Source: CAZJRB01 sp964547995 (GTDB lineage: Bacteria; Planctomycetota; Planctomycetia; Pirellulales; Thermoguttaceae). From it: DNA of 38,367 nucleotides. The DNA lies in the NCBI GenBank assembly GCA_964547995.1, contig CAZJRB010000071.1, forward strand, positions 1 through 38,367, given 5' to 3'. Positions 33,771 to 38,367 of this stretch are shown here, one piece after another; the first letter of the stretch is position 1; every line of letters begins with the position of its first letter. The translations under genes and the position numbers were made by a program. The notes under the pieces were generated by a model. The model saw only the letters and a list, made by a program, of their open reading frames with translations. It searched no databases and was not told where the DNA came from.

Positions 33771-36335
33771 TCACGTGGATGTTACTTCCATCACGGGAGG
33801 CTCGGGCTCCTCCTTGCACCGCTCATGCAACTCTTCAAGGGTCTCCTTCACCCGATCGCGCAGGCCGGCTTCCCACAAGGCATCGAGCAACTTGGGCAGG
33901 GCCTCTTCGATTGGCTTGTCGGGTTGGTTTCGCAGGATCCGGACGGCCTGGCGGAACAACTCCGCCTCCTCGTCGTTCAGTTCCGCCTCGATTGCCTTAA
34001 CGTCCCGTTCGTCCATTTCCCGAAACGCCTCAGCGAATCGCACCGCACACCGCCCGAGCATGCAATCGTCGCTCAGCAGCACGCGATAGTCCTTGCGGAA
34101 ATCATCGACCGACAGTTTCTGCAGGCCGCGCCCGGCGAACTCGGCCGCCACCTTGCGACTGACTCCTTCGAGCAGCAGGGCAAGCGTCAGGTGGCACAGC
34201 GGCCCGTTCGCCTCGGATGCGTGCAATTTGCCGAGTTCCTCGTTGGCATGGTGCGTGTACGGTCCGCCAGTAACGTAGAACCAACTCTCGCGCCAGACGG
34301 TCCACGGCCAGGTATCGCGCGGGAACATCCGATCGCCGGCAGCCACGGCCAGGTGGCCCCAAAACCTGCTCGACATGTAGTCGCGGACGTAGTCTCTCTC
34401 GTTTCGAGTAAAGGGAATTGAAAACGATTCCTTTGTATTGCCGTTCTGTTTAACCATTTCCAGTGCAAGTTTACCCAGCGGCTCCAAAACGCGCTGATCC
34501 GCAGCCAGCGATGCAAGCCGCAGGGCCCGCTTCTGATCGGCGCCGAGCTCGAGCCGCTCCCACGCAAGCGCTTCCTTGCAGGCGAACGCCGCCATGCTGC
34601 TGAACGGGAACTTTGGATCGAACTTGTTCTCAAAGTCTGCGGCGGCAGCCTCGATCTGCTCAACGCGCTCGTCAAAGGCGCCCTTTCGGAAGGTCGTCTG
34701 CATCACTGGCGTCCCCTCCTTGGCCGGGTCGTCCTCCGAGTAGGCCAACAATTCGATCAACGCCCCCGATTCGGCGTCGATCCGCCACACCATGTCGTCC
34801 TCGGTCACGGTCAACACGCCATCACTGATTTCGCATTGCGCATTGCGATCGTGGGCGATGGCGACAAAGGCACACGGTTGATGCTGCATCGAGAGGCGAA
34901 ACGGCGGGCTGCCGTCCGCCGTCTTGCTCCGTATGCCCACGCCAAACGCGAAAGTGAATCGCTGAGGACGTTCGGAATCGTCCGGTTTTTCCGACATCCT
35001 GAAGGAGAACTCAGCGACGACTTGCCCTTCCGGGGCCTTGCTTTCGAGCTTCTTCGACTGGGCGGCCGAGTAGAACCCGATCCGGCCCGGTGCAGCGACG
35101 ACCGCCACGTCGAAATCTTTGACGCCCCGGTTCCCCATCGCCGCGGCGATTCCACGCGTCGGCGACAGCACCAGTTCGACTCCCGCGAGTTGCAGTCCGC
35201 CGGGGGCTTCCACGGTTATGACCATGTCGCCCGGCCACCGATTGGCGTCCGCCAGCCAGTCGCGAAACTTCAGCAGGATCTGTTCCTCCGGCGAGAGCGG
35301 TTTGCCGATCGGCGTTGCGTCGGCGTATTCCGTCACGTCGATCCACAGCTTCAGCGGGTCGGCGGGCGCGGACGGCCGTTCCGGCAGGATCTGAAACTTG
35401 ATGAAACGCCCCGACCGCCACAAACGGCGGCTGATCCGCACGTACTCGTCCCGGTCGAGAACCTGGCCCGGCCGGATCGCCAGGTACTTGACAATCTCTT
35501 CATCCGGGCTGACCTTGTTTCCGATGACACAGACGTCGCCAATCGCAGCGATGGGGCCCTCGTCGAGGATTCTGATCTCAAGGTCCGCTTTGCCGGTCTT
35601 TCCGTCGGGGATCACGCGAGCTTCGAATCGGGTGAAGTAGTATCCCAAGTCGAGCAGGGCCTGCCGGATGTACCTTTGCGGCCACCGCCCGCTTTCGTTG
35701 GCTTTGTAGGGCGCCGACCCGTCGTCAAACTGCTCATCCACCTGGCAGTGGAATGGTGCGGGAGAATCGCTTCGCCAGACGGGCCCACACGGTTTGACTT
35801 CTTTGCCGTCGCGGTCGAGCCACTTCGTGTTCGTCTTGCCGTTGGCCTGTTCGAACGACACGGCGACCGCATCTTTCGGTAGATACGGCTCGGTGAGCCG
35901 CTTTCTCAGGCGCTCGACCGGCAGCTTCTTGGCGCCGACGATCCGAACTTCACCTGCGTCGAATCGCCGCCCCTCCTCGATGCTCACCACCAGCCGCTGC
36001 GTCTTTTTGTCGACTTCGGCGGTCACTTTGGCGTTGGGAAAGCCCTTGCTCCGATAACCCAAGCGGATCTTCTCGCACAGGATTTGCGTGTAGTCGAAGA
36101 TGGGCTCAGATCGATGTGCCGCATACGTGACGTCCCAGTGCCAGAACAAGGCTCTTATGATTGCTTCGGGCGAGAACGTCTTGGCCCCGCGGATTTCCAA
36201 CCGCTTAGGATCGGCATAATCGCCCACAGGGGGACCCGGTGTATAGGGCTGGGCTATGTAAGCGTCCGCTGCAAACGCCGGAAACGTCGCCAGAAGAAGC
36301 CCCACCAGAAGCGTTCCGCAGATCGTCCGGATCAT
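33771..36335 (-). CDS. Exported POTRA-repeat protein without an evident beta-barrel
   Basis: The 854-residue protein has a signal peptide (MIRTICGTLLVGLLLATFPA, cleavage after AFA at 22). Three POTRA-like units are visible. Unit 1 (about 44-120) has KRLEIRGAKTFSPEAIIRAL. Unit 2 (about 122-258) has AGEVRIVGAKKLPVERLRKR and a polar insertion at 160-215. Unit 3 (about 260-335) has EGPIAAIGDVCVIGNKVSPD and RRLWRSGRFIKFQI. These resemble BamA/TamA/FtsQ-type domains that bind partner proteins at the outer membrane. The remaining 500 residues are mixed beta then helical and show no barrel strands or terminal barrel signature. GGAGGG lies 6-8 bases before the ATG. It is co-directional and close to secreted carbohydrate enzymes. 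Confidence 0.75.
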   Translation of the reverse strand: MIRTICGTLLVGLLLATFPAFAADAYIAQPYTPGPPVGDYADPKRLEIRGAKTFSPEAIIRALFWHWDVTYAAHRSEPIFDYTQILCEKIRLGYRSKGFPNAKVTAEVDKKTQRLVVSIEEGRRFDAGEVRIVGAKKLPVERLRKRLTEPYLPKDAVAVSFEQANGKTNTKWLDRDGKEVKPCGPVWRSDSPAPFHCQVDEQFDDGSAPYKANESGRWPQRYIRQALLDLGYYFTRFEARVIPDGKTGKADLEIRILDEGPIAAIGDVCVIGNKVSPDEEIVKYLAIRPGQVLDRDEYVRISRRLWRSGRFIKFQILPERPSAPADPLKLWIDVTEYADATPIGKPLSPEEQILLKFRDWLADANRWPGDMVITVEAPGGLQLAGVELVLSPTRGIAAAMGNRGVKDFDVAVVAAPGRIGFYSAAQSKKLESKAPEGQVVAEFSFRMSEKPDDSERPQRFTFAFGVGIRSKTADGSPPFRLSMQHQPCAFVAIAHDRNAQCEISDGVLTVTEDDMVWRIDAESGALIELLAYSEDDPAKEGTPVMQTTFRKGAFDERVEQIEAAAADFENKFDPKFPFSSMAAFACKEALAWERLELGADQKRALRLASLAADQRVLEPLGKLALEMVKQNGNTKESFSIPFTRNERDYVRDYMSSRFWGHLAVAAGDRMFPRDTWPWTVWRESWFYVTGGPYTHHANEELGKLHASEANGPLCHLTLALLLEGVSRKVAAEFAGRGLQKLSVDDFRKDYRVLLSDDCMLGRCAVRFAEAFREMDERDVKAIEAELNDEEAELFRQAVRILRNQPDKPIEEALPKLLDALWEAGLRDRVKETLEELHERCKEEPEPPVMEVTST

Positions 36336-36431
36336 CGCATGCCCTCCGTGTATGTGCGGCAAGTGGAGTCTGAATCACTCCATAGTATATCTAAGGAACG
36401 CTACCAGGGGCAATACCGCTGCGGCGGGTCG

Positions 36432-36866
36432 TCAGAAGAGATCGAGCATGTGCTCGCCGCCGTGCTCGGGATTGCCGATCAGGCGTCCGCCGACCGGGTC
36501 GACGACGAAATCGAGACCCTCCAGCGGTATCTGGCCGATCAGTACCGGGCAGTCGTCGGGGATCTCGGCGACATCGGTCGTAAAATCGCGGCCCTGCACG
36601 GTCAGCCGCACCGCCGCGCAGATTCGCGTCTCGACGATTCCGCCCGCAGTTCGCACGCGGCGTGTACGGTAGGGTTTCAGACCCAGTTGGGCAACCAGCC
36701 GTTTCGGCAAGGAAAGCATGACCGCGCCGGTGTCAACCAGTGCGTTCGGTACATTGACCGACCGAACCTGATCTGCCGGCAACGTGCCGGCGTCGACCTT
36801 GAAGATGTCCTCCAGGTTCTCGATCTTCACCGCAACCTGAACCTTGCCCATCGTGGAAATCTCCAT
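36432..36866 (-). CDS. Retropepsin-like (clan AA) aspartic protease
   Basis: The 144-residue protein has one aspartic protease half. VPNALVDTGAVMLSLPKRLV carries the catalytic D-T-G. LGLKPYRTRRVRTAGGIVET follows as the flap region, and PVLIGQIPLEGLDFVVDP gives the hydrophobic-hydrophobic-Gly motif after the active site. Enzymes of this size act as homodimers. The family is common in planctomycetes; substrates are unknown. The start at 36866 has AGGAGA 7 bases upstream; a further in-frame ATG at 36926 would add 20 low-complexity residues. No signal peptide is seen. It lies 96 bases upstream of the POTRA gene and 123 downstream of the glycosidase. Confidence 0.85.
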   Translation of the reverse strand: MEISTMGKVQVAVKIENLEDIFKVDAGTLPADQVRSVNVPNALVDTGAVMLSLPKRLVAQLGLKPYRTRRVRTAGGIVETRICAAVRLTVQGRDFTTDVAEIPDDCPVLIGQIPLEGLDFVVDPVGGRLIGNPEHGGEHMLDLF

Positions 36867-36989
36867 GACATTCTCCTGCCCGTCGACTAACCGCGAGCCT
36901 CGCGGGGGGAACATTTCTTCGTTCACCGAGGCTCACCGCTGTATTATAGCAGACATATTGGCCAACGACAAGCGTCCGGTTGCACCGTT

Positions 36990-38367
36990 TTAATTCGCTT
37001 TGCGCGGCGGTAGTTTCGCGGTGACTCGCGCGAGTGTGTCGGCGTGGGCGATTTGCCGGCCGTCGGCGAAGACTCGCAGGCCCTTTCCCTTCTTGTACTT
37101 CTCGCCGGTTTTGTCCCAGAGGATCGTCAGGATGCGGCCGTGGTAGAGGATGTTGTCGAGACAGAACCAGTCCCAGGTGTCTTCCGGCACCAGCGGATTG
37201 ACCTCGACCGTGTCATCCGGCCGGGGCCGCAGGCCGATCAAGCCGGAGATGACCAGATCGCAATAGCCTGAGTGGTTGTAGTCCTTGCCGCGTTCCTTGC
37301 CGCCCTTGCCGGCGTTCCAGGTGCCGTTCTTCCAGCTCTTCAGCCGCGTCCGCGAGATCCAGTCGCCGGTCTTTGGGTTGAGGTTCTCGTCGATCCATGG
37401 CACGACCTTGCCGTCTTCGCGCTTCCGCTGGTGGCTCTTGGTGTAGATCTTCAGCGTGTCGAAGTAGTCGGTCTTGGTTACCGCGTCTTGCTTGTAGTTG
37501 TTCAGTACATTGGCCAAGGCCCTCAAGGTCACGGTCGTCGCATACGGCCAGCTCGGGCCGTTCCACTGGCATTCGTGGCCTGTGTAGCGGAGTTGGAAGC
37601 CGGGGTGGCGTTGCTCGGTGGTCGTGGGGCCGAACGGGGCGTAAAAACCCTTCGGGTCCATCAACTGCTTCCACGCGACCTCGTAGCCCTTGCCCTGCTC
37701 CGGCAAGTTGAAGTACCAGGGCGTGAAACCGTGCAACTCGCGGACGTCGACCACTTTGGCGTTCTCGCCGCGGGGAAGGACTTTGAAGAACTTGGCCTCG
37801 TCGTCCCAGAGTTTTTCGAGCACGAGCCGCTTGATCCGCTCGGCCTTTTCGCGATACTCCTTGGCGATTTCCGGTTTCCCGGCCATCTCGGCGATGGCGG
37901 CGATCGCCAGCGAATCGCCGTACATATACGAGTTGATCGTTGCCCGTTTGCCCTGGCCGCGGTGTCCCTTGCCGCCGACCGAAACCTCCATGCCGTCGCG
38001 GTCGTCGATCTGCCAGAAGAGCCCGTCGGGGTCGAGCCGCGATTTTTCCCACTCGCCGTAGTTGCGGATCAGGTCGTCCAACAGCCCGGTGACGAACTCC
38101 TTGTCGTGGTGGACCAGATACCGCGCGAGCATGGCATCGGCCGCCCAAAAGCTATACCTTCGCGGCGACCCGCCCTTGCGGAACCAGAAAACGGCGTAGT
38201 CGTTCATGTACTTGGGATCGTGCAGCCAGCGTCCCTCGTAGAAATGGTGCCCGGCCGGGCAACTGATCGTGTTGTGTTTCGCCGACCACGGCACTTTGGG
38301 CAGGAACTCGGTAATCACGCCTCCAACAATCTTGCAAACATGCCCCGCTAGCGGGGCCCTCGACAAA
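36990..38367 (-). CDS. MGH1-like (alpha/alpha)6-barrel glycoside hydrolase, 5' end beyond the window
   Basis: At least 440 residues of an (alpha/alpha)6 toroid glycosidase are present. It has HHFYEGRWLHDPKYMNDYAV and RRYSFWAADAMLARYLVHHD. DPDGLFWQIDDRDGMEVSVG and INSYMYGDSLAIAAIAEMAG follow, and ECQWNGPSWPYATTVTLRAL lies late in the chain. These are typical of MGH1/GH63-like glucosidases and mannosylglycerate-hydrolase relatives. The frame is open at the window edge, so the start is not visible. A GTG at 38318 would give 442 residues but has GGAGG almost touching it. The coding strand near the edge crosses a perfect palindrome at 38342-38357. The substrate is unknown; a role with the downstream lyase cluster is inferred. 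Confidence 0.8.
   Translation of the reverse strand, partial: LSRAPLAGHVCKIVGGVITEFLPKVPWSAKHNTISCPAGHHFYEGRWLHDPKYMNDYAVFWFRKGGSPRRYSFWAADAMLARYLVHHDKEFVTGLLDDLIRNYGEWEKSRLDPDGLFWQIDDRDGMEVSVGGKGHRGQGKRATINSYMYGDSLAIAAIAEMAGKPEIAKEYREKAERIKRLVLEKLWDDEAKFFKVLPRGENAKVVDVRELHGFTPWYFNLPEQGKGYEVAWKQLMDPKGFYAPFGPTTTEQRHPGFQLRYTGHECQWNGPSWPYATTVTLRALANVLNNYKQDAVTKTDYFDTLKIYTKSHQRKREDGKVVPWIDENLNPKTGDWISRTRLKSWKNGTWNAGKGGKERGKDYNHSGYCDLVISGLIGLRPRPDDTVEVNPLVPEDTWDWFCLDNILYHGRILTILWDKTGEKYKKGKGLRVFADGRQIAHADTLARVTAKLPPRKAN
38342..38357. repeat. Perfect 16-bp GC palindrome at the window edge
   Basis: GCCCCGCTAGCGGGGC is its own reverse complement and centres on CTAG. It falls in the first codons of the edge-open glycosidase frame, so it is either an odd coding insertion or part of an upstream regulatory or repeat element. 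Confidence 0.45.

Overview
The window looks like a chromosomal segment of a planctomycete, probably Pirellulales-like. This is inferred from the high GC content, a potassium-type membrane pyrophosphatase with a long acidic proline/alanine-rich N-terminus, many Sec-exported proteins of unknown function, secreted polysaccharide-degrading enzymes, a planctomycete-style clan AA aspartic protease, and Uma2 and DUF433/DUF5615 genes. No rRNA, tRNA, CRISPR array or intact transposon was recognised.

Layout. 1-5.2 kb: the N-terminus of an exported protein (cut by the window edge), a uroporphyrinogen-decarboxylase-family protein, a DUF3800 protein, a DUF6786 protein, a small membrane protein and a nitroreductase. 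5.2-5.9 kb: a DUF433/DUF5615 toxin-antitoxin-like pair. 6.0-11.4 kb (minus strand): argS and rsfS (4-bp overlap), then a large H+/Na+-translocating pyrophosphatase. 11.8-13.7 kb: tandem secreted paralogues sharing conserved ends but with different low-complexity linkers. 13.8-15.3 kb: a lipoprotein gene flanked by a decayed 3' fragment of a Uma2 gene and an intact Uma2 gene. 15.3-17.6 kb (minus): an NfnL/GltA-like and NfnS-like flavoprotein pair. 18.0-22.4 kb: carA-carB, overlapping by 8 bp. 22.4-22.8 kb: a frameshifted, truncated copy of the NfnS-like gene that begins exactly at the carB stop codon. 23.3-24.9 kb: an FMN-binding glutamate synthase-family protein.

25.1-27.4 kb is the most distinctive accessory block. 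It is a HigB-like toxin, a HigA-ImmA/IrrE fusion and two unrecognised ORFs, all tightly packed or overlapping. They sit behind a predicted promoter bracketed by two near-identical 18-bp dyads. This is the best candidate in the window for an incompletely described system.

27.6-38.4 kb: a SAM methyltransferase, a secreted propeller-like gene broken by one in-frame TAG, then a minus-strand polysaccharide-utilisation-like cluster. In transcription order the cluster is an MGH1-like glycosidase (cut by the window edge), a retropepsin-like protease, a POTRA-repeat protein without an obvious beta-barrel, a GH43-like propeller and a heparinase II/III-like lyase. The last three are separated by only 35-40 bp and probably form one transcript.

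Gene starts were re-chosen by Shine-Dalgarno spacing, overlap with neighbours and family N-termini. All family names come from recognising motifs by eye; no database search was run.
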